Positions 36,239 through 45,673 of a DNA stretch of 64,000 nucleotides are shown here, one piece after another. Origin of the DNA: Nocardia anocheti (lineage in GTDB: Bacteria > Actinomycetota > Actinomycetes > Mycobacteriales > Mycobacteriaceae). The position numbers were made by a program, and so were the translations under genes. Numbering within the stretch: the first letter of the stretch is position 1; each line of letters begins with the position of its first letter. Below the pieces are notes generated by a model, which was not told the DNA's origin, did no database searches, and saw only the letters and a program-made list of their open reading frames with translations. The stretch spans positions 124,001-188,000 of the forward strand of contig NZ_JAQQFV010000009.1 of assembly GCF_029675105.1 (NCBI RefSeq). Direction: 5' to 3'.

Positions 36239-39200
36239 TCAGGAACACGGCGGCCGATATTCGACATTGGGCACCTGCCCCCGCCAGAGGGCCTGGGTGA
36301 GCACCCCCGAGGTCCGCGCGCATATCCGTTCGGCCACCCGCTCGGCGTCGAGCTCCCACACGCCGACCTGGCCGTCGTCGGTGACCATGATCAACTGCTC
36401 GCCGCGGGGATGCAGGATCACCTGGCGACTTCGCCCGTCGGACGGTCCGATCGCGCCGCCGCGACGGCGTGGTGCGTGGAGGTCGGTGATATCCCACAGG
36501 CCGGTCGTCCCGTCGAGCCCCGAGACGGCGACCGTGCGGCCGTCGGTCGTGGCCGACACCGAGGACAGCGGTGCGATCTCCGAGCGCGTGGAATCGACGA
36601 GTGGGGTGAAGGTATCGGGTGTGTCGGTGTCCCACAGGACGAATTCGTCGGTCCGGGCGTTGGCGAGGGTTCGGTTGTCGGGAAGGAACTCCGCGGGCTG
36701 GAAGGGATCGTTGCCGTCGACGTCGGACTGTGCGACCAGGCGCGGGTGCCGGGGCTCGTCCAGTGCCCAGATCTGGCGGACGACGTGTGATGTCCAGTTG
36801 TCGCCCTGCTCGTAGTAGATCAGTGAGGCTCGGGTGCCGTCGGGGCTGAGCGTGCCGGAGTAGAGGCGCCCGATGGGCGCCGTGATCGGGGGACCGGTCG
36901 GGGTGGGCGCGGAGCGGTCGGTGATGTCCCACAGTCGCACCGATTCTTCGGAGACGACCAGCATCCGGTTCCCACGGACCGTCGAATAGCTCGCGCCGGT
37001 GGTGGGCCACGGCGGCAACGGCCGGGGAATCCGGGGATCGGTGAGGTCGAACACCAGCCGCCGGTCACCGGCTCGGTCGTGGACCGACAGGGTGCGGCCG
37101 TCGGTGCTGAGCGCGGGTGCCAGCCAGGTCGGACCACCCGCGACCGTGGTCAGCCGGACGGGGACGCTGCCGCTGGTATCCCAGACCACCACATCACCGG
37201 TGATCGTCAGGATCGCCATCCGGTCGCCGAGCCGATCGAAGACCGGCATCCCCGTCACCGATGTCCCCGACACGGTGTCCACCGTCGTGAGCGGGAGCGA
37301 CCAGCCTCGAAGCAGACCGTCGGCGCTCCCACCGAACACGATCGGTTCGTCCGGCAGGAACAGCAGCGAGTTCGGGCCGCCGCGACAGGGCGCGACCCGC
37401 GCGATCGAGCACGTGGTCGGGTTCACCGACAGGGCGGGACCGGCGGGGACCGGCCGTGCCGGGGCGGTGACACTCCACAGCTGTCCGGCGCGGGCGGAGC
37501 CGACGGCCAGCAGGTTGCCGTCGTGGCTGAACGACAGCGCGGAGACCACCTCGTTGTCGACCCGGATGGGTGTCTCCTGCACCTGTGGGTGCGTCGGATC
37601 AGCGAGCTGCCAGAGGTGGACTCGGCTCGACGGGGAACTGGCGGTCTTCTGTACCTCGCTGCTCGCTACGGCCAGCAGGGTGGCGTCCGGGCTGAGCGCG
37701 AATTCGTGGAGGACGTGACCCGCGGGCGCGGACATCGGCGGTCCGGCCGGGCTCGCGTTCGCCCGATTCCGGATGTTCCACAGCTGGACCGTGTCGGGTT
37801 CGTCGGGCTGCGCGGTGACGGTCCCGACCACCAGCATCGCGCCCCGCGCGGCGAACTGGACGCGGTGGATGTCGCCTGCCATCGCGCTGGTGAACGTCCG
37901 AGTCGGCCGGGACCGGTCGCTGATGTCCCAGAGTGTGAGCCCGAAGCCGTCGGCGACGGCCAGCAGTGTTCCGGTCGGGTCCACCGCGATGGACTGCCCC
38001 TGGACGAGGTCGAGCGTGTGCGACAGTCGAGGTGATCGCGGGTCGGCGAGGTCCCAGATCTGGACTCCACCCGCACCCTGGGTGATCGCGTCGGAACTGC
38101 CGGGAACGAATACCAGTTCGTCGGCGGGGAACCGGTCGCCGGTGGGGATCCGCCGGGGGCGGGTGGGTTCGTCGAGGTCCCAGAAGGCGGTCTCGCCGCG
38201 CTGGTCGATCGAGGCGAGGAGCTTGTCGGAATCGCGGAGTGCGAGTTCCTGGACGCTCCAGCTGTGCGCCGCGACCGTACCGGCCAGCGGCATGTCCTGA
38301 CTGTTCAACAACTGCGTCCGAGTCGCCTCATCCGGCCGCATCCGATAGGCCGCCAACAGCAACTGCGCCGACAACGACGGGTCCGTCGCACGATTGCGCT
38401 GCGCCGCCGCCACCAGTTCGATGTAGTCCCGATCCGCCGTCCGCTGATCGGCCAACCTGCTCCGGTCGACGGCGACCACCCCGGTCCCCAGCAGGGCGAG
38501 CACCACCGCCGCCACTCCGATCCGCCACCGCCCGCCGATCCGCGCGGCCCGCCGCGAGGCGTGCAGGAAGGTCTCCACGCGCGGGCTGAGCGTCGCCTTG
38601 CCGGTGTGCTCGCTGGCGTTGTCCAGGCGCGTGCCCCGGTAGAGCAGGCCCGAATCCCGTCCGGCCGCGTCCCATTCCGCCGCGTCGCGTTCCAGCCGCT
38701 GACGCACCAGATGCCCCACCCGGTCGGTCTCGATCCATCCGCGCAGCCGGGGCCAGGCGGTGAGCACGATCTCGTGCGCGAACTGCACGGACTCGGCGTC
38801 GAGGGCCAGCAGGCGGGCGGCGGCGAGGATCTCGAGCACCTCGGCGGTGGCGGCGGGATCGCCGCTGTGGGCGAGCAGGTCGGCCCGGGCGACGGTGCGA
38901 CGGGTGTCGCGCGAGTCCTCGCCGACGGTGACCAGCGCGCCGAGCAGTTCGTGGGCGGCGTCCTGCTGGGCGGGGGTGAGCTCGCTCCAGGCCAGCTCGG
39001 CCGTCTCGGCGACCGACCCGGCCACCCCACCGGCCTTGCGATACCCGGCGACGGTGAGTTTGCGGCCCTCGCGCTGCTGCCAGGTCGCCGCCATCACGTG
39101 CGAGAGCAGCGGCAGCGCGCCGGGGTCGTAGCCGTCGGCGCCGATGTGGCCGCCGAGCCCGCGCAGTTCGGTGCGGACCAGTTCCTCGAGGCCCTGCTCG

Positions 39201-40087
39201 AGGGACAGTCCGGCGGCGGCGGCCGGACCGGTGACGGCGCGCGAGATCTCTTCCATCGACATCGGGCCGAGCAGATAGTCGTTGCGCCGCAAGCTCTCCC
39301 GCAGCACGGGGTGGTGTAGGCAGCGTTCGTAGAAATCGGCGCGCAGGGCGGCGACGACGGTGACCGGATGTTCGTCGCGGGTGGTCAGCGCGGCCAGTTC
39401 GGCCAGGAAGTCGGTGCGTTCGGTGTCGTCGGCGCAGAGGGTGAACAGTTCCTCGAACTGGTCGACGATCAGCACGCGCGGGTCCTCGGCGAGGGCGGTG
39501 GTGAGGGCGGCCGTCGGCGTGGTGCCGGGCGTCATCGCGGCCGTCGGCACCTCCAGGGCGGGGCGCAGGCCCGCCGCCAGCAGCGAGGACTTGCCCGCCC
39601 CGGATGCCCCGATCAGCACCACGATGCCGGTGGTGGCGCGGACCAGCTCGACGAACTCGGCGGTGGCCTGCTCGCGGCCGAAGAACAGCGCGCGTTCCTC
39701 GGCGCTGAAGGCGCGCAGACCGGGGAACGGGCAGGTGTCACCCGCCCCGGCCGCGGCGGTCCAGGTCACCGATTCCTGCCACAGGCGCCGCCATTCGTGC
39801 GGGTCGGCCAGCCTGCGCGGCAGTTCGCGCTGGGCCTTGTTCGCCAGCTCGGCCAGGGTCAGCACCACCGGGAGCAGGGATTCGAAGCGAGCGGGCACGT
39901 TGCGCCCTGCCTTCCAGTCGCTGATCCGCTGCGCCGACGGCGTGCTCACCTGGGTGCCGCGCATACGCCGCTCGGTGGCCGCGGCGACGCGCCGCAGGGT
40001 CGGATTGCCCGCCGCGGCATAGAGTTCGGTGAACCGCTGGGCGAAAACCGCGCGCGGTGAGGAACTCTCAGGATCGATGTTGGTCAA
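36239..40087 (-). CDS. nSTAND1-type NTPase with N-terminal HTH-like and C-terminal WD40 repeats
   Basis: The 1282-aa protein has a helical N-terminal domain (1-100, with an XRE-like FTELYAAAGNPTLRRVAAATERR and SAQRISDWKAGRNVPARFESLL). The NTPase follows: CPFPGLRAF and LFFGRE, Walker A GASGAGKS at 160-167 and Walker B VLIVDQFEEL at 205-214. A winged-helix and TPR-like region comes next, then one transmembrane helix (about 522-541) and many WD40-like repeats to the end (motifs such as LWDISDRSRPTRTF). The start is a TTG at 40087 behind GGGGGG. Such STAND proteins are signalling or defence ATPases that oligomerise on ligand binding. It lies between the PspC gene and the PspC kinase. Confidence 0.88.
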   Translation of the reverse strand: MTNIDPESSSPRAVFAQRFTELYAAAGNPTLRRVAAATERRMRGTQVSTPSAQRISDWKAGRNVPARFESLLPVVLTLAELANKAQRELPRRLADPHEWRRLWQESVTWTAAAGAGDTCPFPGLRAFSAEERALFFGREQATAEFVELVRATTGIVVLIGASGAGKSSLLAAGLRPALEVPTAAMTPGTTPTAALTTALAEDPRVLIVDQFEELFTLCADDTERTDFLAELAALTTRDEHPVTVVAALRADFYERCLHHPVLRESLRRNDYLLGPMSMEEISRAVTGPAAAAGLSLEQGLEELVRTELRGLGGHIGADGYDPGALPLLSHVMAATWQQREGRKLTVAGYRKAGGVAGSVAETAELAWSELTPAQQDAAHELLGALVTVGEDSRDTRRTVARADLLAHSGDPAATAEVLEILAAARLLALDAESVQFAHEIVLTAWPRLRGWIETDRVGHLVRQRLERDAAEWDAAGRDSGLLYRGTRLDNASEHTGKATLSPRVETFLHASRRAARIGGRWRIGVAAVVLALLGTGVVAVDRSRLADQRTADRDYIELVAAAQRNRATDPSLSAQLLLAAYRMRPDEATRTQLLNSQDMPLAGTVAAHSWSVQELALRDSDKLLASIDQRGETAFWDLDEPTRPRRIPTGDRFPADELVFVPGSSDAITQGAGGVQIWDLADPRSPRLSHTLDLVQGQSIAVDPTGTLLAVADGFGLTLWDISDRSRPTRTFTSAMAGDIHRVQFAARGAMLVVGTVTAQPDEPDTVQLWNIRNRANASPAGPPMSAPAGHVLHEFALSPDATLLAVASSEVQKTASSPSSRVHLWQLADPTHPQVQETPIRVDNEVVSALSFSHDGNLLAVGSARAGQLWSVTAPARPVPAGPALSVNPTTCSIARVAPCRGGPNSLLFLPDEPIVFGGSADGLLRGWSLPLTTVDTVSGTSVTGMPVFDRLGDRMAILTITGDVVVWDTSGSVPVRLTTVAGGPTWLAPALSTDGRTLSVHDRAGDRRLVFDLTDPRIPRPLPPWPTTGASYSTVRGNRMLVVSEESVRLWDITDRSAPTPTGPPITAPIGRLYSGTLSPDGTRASLIYYEQGDNWTSHVVRQIWALDEPRHPRLVAQSDVDGNDPFQPAEFLPDNRTLANARTDEFVLWDTDTPDTFTPLVDSTRSEIAPLSSVSATTDGRTVAVSGLDGTTGLWDITDLHAPRRRGGAIGPSDGRSRQVILHPRGEQLIMVTDDGQVGVWELDAERVAERICARTSGVLTQALWRGQVPNVEYRPPCS

Positions 40088-40171
40088 GGAACCCCCCGTT
40101 CGATGAAAACGACCGAAGGGAATGATATTTGGTCGACCGGGACCCCGGCACGCGGCCGGGGCCCGGTGCGC

Positions 40172-40798
40172 TCAGAGGAACATGGTGTCGCCGAAGACCG
40201 AGTTGGTCGCCGTCACCGAGCCGGAGGTGGCCGTGACGGTCGCCCACGAGTAGATGTTGAGCGGACCGGCGCAGTCGTTGACCATCAGATGGAAGTCGCG
40301 GTTCACCAGATAGGTGGTGCCGGGATCCAGCACCCGCTCGCCGACGTCGATCTTCTCGATCTCGCCCGGCGCCAGCGACAGGCTCAGATCCATCCCCGCC
40401 GAGATCGACGGACCGATGTCGACCGAGGCGTCCGGTCCCGATGACCCGAAGCCGATCGAACCCCCGGCCCCGACCGAGACGCCGCCGTCCAGGCCGACGG
40501 TCAGGGTCAGGTCCACCGCGCAGGCCACGAAGTAGCCGGAGCTGACCTCGCCGGTCGCGCCGGGCGCGGTGACGTAGACGGTGTTGTCGAGGAACACTTC
40601 CCGATTGGTCGGCATGGCGTTGAGCGCGGGCACCCGCCGGTAGGACTCGTCGGTGTGCCCGATGGTCAACTCGAAGCCGTCGGGCCCGTGATAGGTCGTC
40701 TCGTGCGGTGCCATCGGCGTGGCCGAGGCCATGGGCGTGATTCCCAGAGTGCTCAGCGCGATCGCGGCGGACCCCAGCACGGTGGTGATGATGTTCAA
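40172..40798 (-). CDS. MspA-family outer-membrane porin
   Basis: The 208-aa protein has a Sec signal peptide (IITTVLGSAAIALSTLG...ASA). The mature part matches MspA-family porins of mycolate-bearing bacteria: REVFLDNTVYV, beta strands SSGYFVACAVDLTLTVGL, a Gly/Ser-rich central stretch and a C-terminal strand region ending TMFL. Two Cys (FVACAV, VNDCAG) are typical of nocardial members. The start is probably the TTG at 40798 behind GGGAGG. It should form an oligomeric channel for small hydrophilic solutes through the mycolic-acid outer membrane. Confidence 0.88.
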   Translation of the reverse strand: MNIITTVLGSAAIALSTLGITPMASATPMAPHETTYHGPDGFELTIGHTDESYRRVPALNAMPTNREVFLDNTVYVTAPGATGEVSSGYFVACAVDLTLTVGLDGGVSVGAGGSIGFGSSGPDASVDIGPSISAGMDLSLSLAPGEIEKIDVGERVLDPGTTYLVNRDFHLMVNDCAGPLNIYSWATVTATSGSVTATNSVFGDTMFL

Positions 40799-41111
40799 CG
40801 TTCCTCCCCGAAGTGACGGCCGTGATTTCCGGCCCGACATCAAGGTAGGAATCCGGGCTGGGTTCCGGTTGGCGGCCGAGCCTCGAAAAGGCTGAGAGTC
40901 GCAGGTGAGAAGGCTGTGAACGGTTTTCCGGTCCGGTCGCCGGTGGTCCGGTCGCCGCCCCGGACGCGCTCGGTGAATGTCCAGGTCAGTAGGAATTTCT
41001 GGCCGGACCGGACAGCGATGTCCCAGCTCAGCGCCGGATCGCCGGTCTCGGGGGACAGATCAGGGACTTTCCTGATGTCGGCACCCGCTCGCGCGTGCCA
41101 GTATCGAAAGC
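40799..41111. promoter_or_regulatory. Intergenic region before the PspC kinase with tandem repeat
   Basis: This 313-base gap between divergent mspA-like and kinase genes has no gene. It contains a tandem direct repeat GGTCCGGTCGCCG at 40930-40942 and 40945-40957 (15-base period), which could be a regulator site. An inverted relative (CCGGACCGGAC) occurs near 41007-41017. Nothing else is evident. Confidence 0.4.
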
Positions 41112-42746
41112 ATGGATCCGTCTGTTCCCGCCCGCGAGGCCGCCCAAGGGCACCACGGGTTCCGTGGCGTCCCCGGGAACGTCGCTCCGGGGGCGGTGCC
41201 GCCGGAGGGGCCCGGCGCCGCGCGCTTCGGTGGGAACCCGAGGGTCAACTGGCCCTCGGCGCTGATCGGGCGGGCCGTGACGCAGCGGGGCACCGGTGGG
41301 CAGGTCGTCTACGGCACCCCGGCGCCCTACGCGACGCAGCAGTACCCCCGGGCGGCGGCGTATCGCCCCGTGCCGGGGTACCCGACCAGCTATGGCGTGC
41401 CGCGCGGTTATCGGCCCGGGATGCTGCCGGTGCCGGGACCGCCGCCGGTGAATCGTCCGGTGCCCGAGATGCCCCGGCTGGTCCGGCGCAACGGTGGCCG
41501 GGTGGTCGGCGGGGTCGCGGGCGGGCTGGCCGATCATCTCGGCGTCGACGTGTTCAAGGTGCGGATAGCGTTCGTGCTGCTGTCCGCGCTGGTCGGCGCC
41601 GGGCTCGTGGCCTACGGGCTGCTGTGGATCTTCACCCCGGGTGGCGCCGACGCGGCCAAGCCCACCGGCGACGAGCGCAGGCAGGCGATCGGTCTGGCCC
41701 TGCTCGGCCTCGGCCTCACCGCCACGGTGTCGTGGCTGTTCCAGGGCACCGCGGCGCGGGTCATCGCGCCGATCGTGGTGGTAGCGATCGGCGCGGCGCT
41801 GGTGTGGCGCGAATACGACGCCGCCGCGCCGGGCCCGCGCGCCCTGTTCGGGTTGCCCGCGCGGCCGTCGGTGGTGACGTGGTCGCGCATCGTGGCCGGG
41901 GCGACGCTGATCGTGGTCGGCCTCGGCGTGGTGGTGCTGGCCCGGATCGATCTGAGCTCGCTCGGTTCGGCGCTGATCGCGGTGGCGGTCACCCTGATCG
42001 GCGCCGGGCTGCTGACGGTGCCGCTGTGGCTGCGCATGGTGCGCGCCCTCGACGCCGAACGCGGCGCCCGCATCCGCAACGAGGAACGCGAGGAGATCGC
42101 CTCGCACCTGCACGATTCGGTGCTGCAGACCCTCGCGCTGATCCAGCGCCAGGCCGAGGACCCGCAGGAAGTGCTGCGCCTGGCCCGCAGTCAGGAACGC
42201 GAACTGCGCAAATGGCTCTTCGACGACACCGCCCCCGCCCAGTCCAGCCTGGCCGCCGCGCTGCGCACCATCGCCGGGGAGGTGGAGGACCAGCACGGCG
42301 TGAAGGTCACCCCGGTCACCGTCGGCGATGTCGCCATGGACCCCGGCGACACCGGCGCCGGACTGCCCAAGGAACACTTCACCGCCCTGCTCGGCGCCAG
42401 CCGCGAGGCACTGGTCAACGCCGCCAAGCACGCGGGCGTCCCCGAGATCGACCTGTTCGCCGAGACCGAACCGCATCAGGTGAGCATCTTCGTGCGCGAC
42501 CGCGGCAGCGGTTTCGACGTCGCCGCCGTCCCCGACGACCGGCGCGGCCTGGCCAAGTCGATCCGCGCCAGGATCGAACGGCGCGGCGGCACCGCCGAGA
42601 TCGACTCGACCCTCGGGCGCGGCACCGAGGTCCGCATCGTGCTGCCGCGCTCGGACTCGGGCACCACCGACCTCGACGATCCGGCCGAGCCCACGGCGGC
42701 CACCGAGCCCGACCCGGTGGCCGCGCACCCACCCGCCGACGCGTGA
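41112..42746 (+). CDS. PspC-domain sensor histidine kinase
   Basis: The 544-aa protein has a Pro/Gly-rich N-terminal 115 residues, a PspC domain (about 120-178: RRNGGRVVGGVAGGLADHLG...LLWIFTPGG) and four further membrane helices (about 190-308). A HisKA_3-type kinase core follows with phosphoacceptor His334 in SHLHDSVLQTLALIQRQ. The ATPase has N and G boxes (REALVNAAKHAG, VRDRGSGFD, GRGTEVRIVLP). It resembles LiaS/VraS-type envelope-stress kinases. Its partner regulator gene follows after 120 bases. Confidence 0.92.
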   Translation: MDPSVPAREAAQGHHGFRGVPGNVAPGAVPPEGPGAARFGGNPRVNWPSALIGRAVTQRGTGGQVVYGTPAPYATQQYPRAAAYRPVPGYPTSYGVPRGYRPGMLPVPGPPPVNRPVPEMPRLVRRNGGRVVGGVAGGLADHLGVDVFKVRIAFVLLSALVGAGLVAYGLLWIFTPGGADAAKPTGDERRQAIGLALLGLGLTATVSWLFQGTAARVIAPIVVVAIGAALVWREYDAAAPGPRALFGLPARPSVVTWSRIVAGATLIVVGLGVVVLARIDLSSLGSALIAVAVTLIGAGLLTVPLWLRMVRALDAERGARIRNEEREEIASHLHDSVLQTLALIQRQAEDPQEVLRLARSQERELRKWLFDDTAPAQSSLAAALRTIAGEVEDQHGVKVTPVTVGDVAMDPGDTGAGLPKEHFTALLGASREALVNAAKHAGVPEIDLFAETEPHQVSIFVRDRGSGFDVAAVPDDRRGLAKSIRARIERRGGTAEIDSTLGRGTEVRIVLPRSDSGTTDLDDPAEPTAATEPDPVAAHPPADA

Positions 42747-42866
42747 GCCGTGCGCCACGGAACCCGATGCCGCTGAGCCGGTTCGGAAGGGGACCGTGGT
42801 CCGGGCCGACGGGATGTCGGTGTGGTACCGATGAGGGCAAGTCGCCGGGATGAGGGAGAGCTGTCA

Positions 42867-43508
42867 GTGAGTGTGCGGGTGTTTCTGGTCGACGATCACG
42901 CGGTCTTCCGCTCGGGAGTGCGCGCGGAGCTGAGCCGGGAAACCGATATGGAGATCGTCGGCGAGGCGGGCGCGGTGGCCGAGGCGGTGGCCGGGATCGA
43001 CGCCGCGCGCCCCGATGTGGTGCTGCTGGACGTGCACATGCCCGACGGCGGCGGGGTCGCGGTGCTGAGCGGGATCGCCGCCGGGCCGGTGTGTCTGGCG
43101 CTGAGCGTCTCCGATGCCGCCGAGGACGTGATCGCGGTGATCCGGGCGGGCGCGCGCGGGTACGTCACCAAGACCATCTCCGGCGCCGAACTCGCCGACG
43201 GCATCCGCCGGGTGGCCGGGGGCGACGCGGTGTTCAGCCCGCGCCTGGCCGGTTTCGTCCTGGACTCCTTCACCGGCCGTTCCCCGGTCCCCGAGCCGCC
43301 CCTCGACCCGGAACTGGACTCGCTCACCCCGCGCGAACTGGAAGTCCTGCGTCTGCTCGCGCGCGGCTACACCTATCGCGAGATCGCCGAAACCCTGTTC
43401 ATCTCGGTGAAGACGGTGGAAACCCACGCCTCGAACGTCCTGCGCAAGACCCAGCAGTCCAACCGCAACGCCCTGACCCGCTGGGCCCACCGGCGAAGGA
43501 TCGAGTGA
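42867..43508 (+). CDS. LuxR/NarL-family response regulator
   Basis: The 213-aa protein has a receiver domain with phosphoacceptor Asp55 in VVLLDVHMPDGG, acidic pair DD at 9-10 and Lys in GYVTKTI. The C-terminal LuxR helix-turn-helix is LTPRELEVLRLLARGYTYREIAETLFISVKTVETHASNVLRK. The GTG at 42867 follows GAGGGAGAG; earlier in-frame ATGs at 42822 and 42831 are less likely. It should be the partner of the PspC kinase and act on envelope-stress genes. Its stop directly abuts that of the convergent kinase gene. Confidence 0.93.
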   Translation: MSVRVFLVDDHAVFRSGVRAELSRETDMEIVGEAGAVAEAVAGIDAARPDVVLLDVHMPDGGGVAVLSGIAAGPVCLALSVSDAAEDVIAVIRAGARGYVTKTISGAELADGIRRVAGGDAVFSPRLAGFVLDSFTGRSPVPEPPLDPELDSLTPRELEVLRLLARGYTYREIAETLFISVKTVETHASNVLRKTQQSNRNALTRWAHRRRIE

Positions 43509-44645
43509 TCACATCACCGCGATGATGATCGCGATGAGCAGCACCAGGCCGATGAGGACGCCCGCGCCGATGGCGAGGGGGGCGCCGTTGGGGAGGTTGT
43601 CGATGAAGCTGCCGCCGGTGTGCTGGCGGGGGGCCGTGGGGGCGGCCGCGGTCATCGGGGTGCGCTGGGGGCGCGGCAGCGGGGCGGCATGGGGGCTGCG
43701 CAGGCCGCTGGCGGAGTTGCGGGCGGCCCAGGACGGGATGGTCCCGTCCTCGGTGCGCAGGGGGGCGCCGAGGATGTAGGCGCCGGTGCCGGGACCGAAA
43801 GCGGCGGTGAGGATCTCGTCGCGGGCCTCGGCCATGGTCGGGCGGCGCTGGGGGGCGGGCTCGAGCATGTGCAGCAGCGCCTGGGTGAGGATGCCGCTGC
43901 TGGTGGGCGGGATGATCTGGCCCATCGCGGCCCGGGTGACGACATCGTTCTCGTCGTCGTCGAAACCGAACGGCGGCTGACCCTCCAGCGCGGTGTAGAG
44001 GGTGGCGCCGAGGGAGAACACATCGCTGGCGGGCGTGGGGGTGGCACCGCGCGCGACCTCGGGCGGGAGGTAGGCGGGGGTGCCGGTGATCACGCCGTCG
44101 GGTTCGTCGCCGGTGTCGCCCGCGCCACGGGAGATACCGAAGTCGCTGAGCTTGGCCAGGCCGACGCTGGTGCCGCGGTCGGCGACCAGGATGTTGCCCG
44201 GCTTGATGTCGCGGTGCACGATGCCCGCGGCGTGCGCGGCGGCGAGCGCGTCGGCCACCTGCGCGCCGATCTGGGCGACCTCGACCGCGGGCAGCGTGTC
44301 GACCATGGCCAGCGCCTTGGCCACGCTGCGCGAGGGTAAGTGCTCCATCACCAGCCACGGCTCGCCCGCCTCGAGCACCACGTCGTAGACGGCGATGGCG
44401 TGCTCGTGCGACAGCTTGGCCGCCACCCGGCCCTCGTGCACCATGGCGCTGCGCAGCCGCTCGGCCTCGGCCTCGCTGAGCCCCGCCGTGGACAGCACCT
44501 GCTTGATCGCGACATCCCGGTTCAGCAACCGATCGGTCGCGAGCCACACCGCACCCATGCCACCCCCGCCCAGCTTCGACTGCAGGCGGTAGCGACCCGC
44601 GACCAGATAGTCGGGGCCGATATGGGGGCGAGCACGTTCGGTCAC
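43509..44645 (-). CDS. Membrane-anchored Ser/Thr protein kinase
   Basis: The 378-aa protein has a Hanks-type kinase domain (about 17-265): Gly loop GGGGMGAVWLA, VAIKQV lysine, catalytic HRDIKPGN, SDFGIS and GTPAYLPPEVA. A Pro-rich linker follows, and a C-terminal transmembrane helix (IGAGVLIGLVLLIAIIIAVM) ends the protein, so there is no outer sensor domain. The GTG at 44645 sets the start. Targets are unknown; cell-wall or stress regulation is usual for such actinobacterial kinases. Confidence 0.92.
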   Translation of the reverse strand: MTERARPHIGPDYLVAGRYRLQSKLGGGGMGAVWLATDRLLNRDVAIKQVLSTAGLSEAEAERLRSAMVHEGRVAAKLSHEHAIAVYDVVLEAGEPWLVMEHLPSRSVAKALAMVDTLPAVEVAQIGAQVADALAAAHAAGIVHRDIKPGNILVADRGTSVGLAKLSDFGISRGAGDTGDEPDGVITGTPAYLPPEVARGATPTPASDVFSLGATLYTALEGQPPFGFDDDENDVVTRAAMGQIIPPTSSGILTQALLHMLEPAPQRRPTMAEARDEILTAAFGPGTGAYILGAPLRTEDGTIPSWAARNSASGLRSPHAAPLPRPQRTPMTAAAPTAPRQHTGGSFIDNLPNGAPLAIGAGVLIGLVLLIAIIIAVM

Positions 44646-44795
44646 GGGTGCGAGGGTAGCCGAATATGCCGCTGACTGGCCGCTATCTCCCCTCCCGGGT
44701 ATCCCGACGAGGGCCTGTGGCACCGGGGTCGGACACCCGGATCCGGCCGTGCGGACCCGCCGGAGACCCCGGCACGGGCGCATGTCACCCTGGTC

Positions 44796-44829
44796 GCTAT
44801 CGAACGTATATTCGAATATGATCGATAGC
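44796..44829 (+). promoter_or_regulatory. SOS (LexA) box of imuA' inside a larger palindrome
   Basis: The LexA site is TCGAAC-GTAT-ATTCGA at 44800-44815, one base off the actinobacterial TCGAAC-N4-GTTCGA consensus. It is embedded in a longer inverted repeat GCTATCGA (44796-44803) and TCGATAGC (44822-44829). It lies about 85 bases upstream of imuA'. Confidence 0.85.
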
Positions 44830-44900
44830 TGGAACGGTGCTGGAGTTTCGGTGCCGGGTGGTTCCCGGGTGCGGGTCCATCGTGGAAGTAGGTGGTGTTG

Positions 44901-45647
44901 ATGGGTTCGTCGCCGGAGCGGGGTGCGCGGGAGCGCACGCTCGACGAGTTGCGCAGGCGGATGGCCGCGGTGCCGGGGCGGGGCGAGTCCGCGACCGTGC
45001 GCGCCCCGCGTGACCAGCCGTTTCGTCGGGAGATGCTGCCAGTGCCCGCGCCGCTGGCCGAGCTGTTGCCCGAGGGTGGATTGCCCAAGGGGTCGGTCGT
45101 CGCCTACTCCGGCGCGCATTCGCTGCTGACCGGTCTGCTCGCCGCGGTGACCGGCGCGGGCGGGCACGCGGCGGTCGTCGGGCTGCCCCGGCTCGGTTTG
45201 CTGGCGGCCGCCGAGATGGGTGCCCAGCTGTCCCGGCTGGCCGTCATCCCCGATCCCGGCCCCGACCCGGCCGAGGTCGCCGCCGTCCTGCTCGACGGGC
45301 TCGACCTGGTGGTCCTCGGTCTCGACGGCTTCGCCGTGCCGCCCGCCCGGTGCCGGGTGCTGGCCGCCCGCGCCCGCAACCGTGGCGCCACCCTGATCGC
45401 CGCGGGCGGCACCTGGACCGACCCGACCCTGCGCCTGGACTCCCGCGTCACCGGCTACCGCGGCCTCGGCACCGGCCGCGGCCGCCTGCGCTCGGTCTGC
45501 CTCGACGTCCGCGTCAGCGCCAAGGCGGGCCCACCCCGCCACGGCCGCATGGACCTGTGCGCCCACGCGGGCCGCACCGAATGGCAGACCCGCGACTCCG
45601 TCATCCAGCCGACCGACGTCACCGCCCTTCACGAAGCGGTGTCATGA
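44901..45647 (+). CDS. imuA': SOS mutasome protein ImuA'
   Basis: The 248-aa RecA-like protein has segments PLAELLPEGGLPKGSVVAYSG and LDLVVLGLDGF. The nucleotide-binding loop is degenerate (YSGAHSLL instead of a P-loop), as in ImuA'. With ImuB and DnaE2 it carries out error-prone bypass of DNA damage. The LexA box upstream shows SOS control. The ATG at 44901 is chosen; GTGs at 44892-44895 are close. The gene order imuA'-imuB with dnaE2 further on matches mycobacteria. Confidence 0.9.
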   Translation: MGSSPERGARERTLDELRRRMAAVPGRGESATVRAPRDQPFRREMLPVPAPLAELLPEGGLPKGSVVAYSGAHSLLTGLLAAVTGAGGHAAVVGLPRLGLLAAAEMGAQLSRLAVIPDPGPDPAEVAAVLLDGLDLVVLGLDGFAVPPARCRVLAARARNRGATLIAAGGTWTDPTLRLDSRVTGYRGLGTGRGRLRSVCLDVRVSAKAGPPRHGRMDLCAHAGRTEWQTRDSVIQPTDVTALHEAVS

Positions 45648-45673
45648 GCACCGGCGCGCGACCGTGGGCATGA
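45644..45673 (+). other. 9-codon mini-ORF after imuA'
   Basis: An ATG overlapping the imuA' stop (ATGA 45644-45647) opens MSTGARPWA, whose TGA at 45671-45673 overlaps the ATG of the following 45-codon ORF (ATGA). It is part of a chain leading to imuB. Confidence 0.3.

Noticed and set aside
42743..42853. 36-codon frame overlapping the PspC kinase stop as GTGA
   Set aside because: It ends before the ribosome site of the response regulator and does not overlap its start, so it does not match the bridging pattern.
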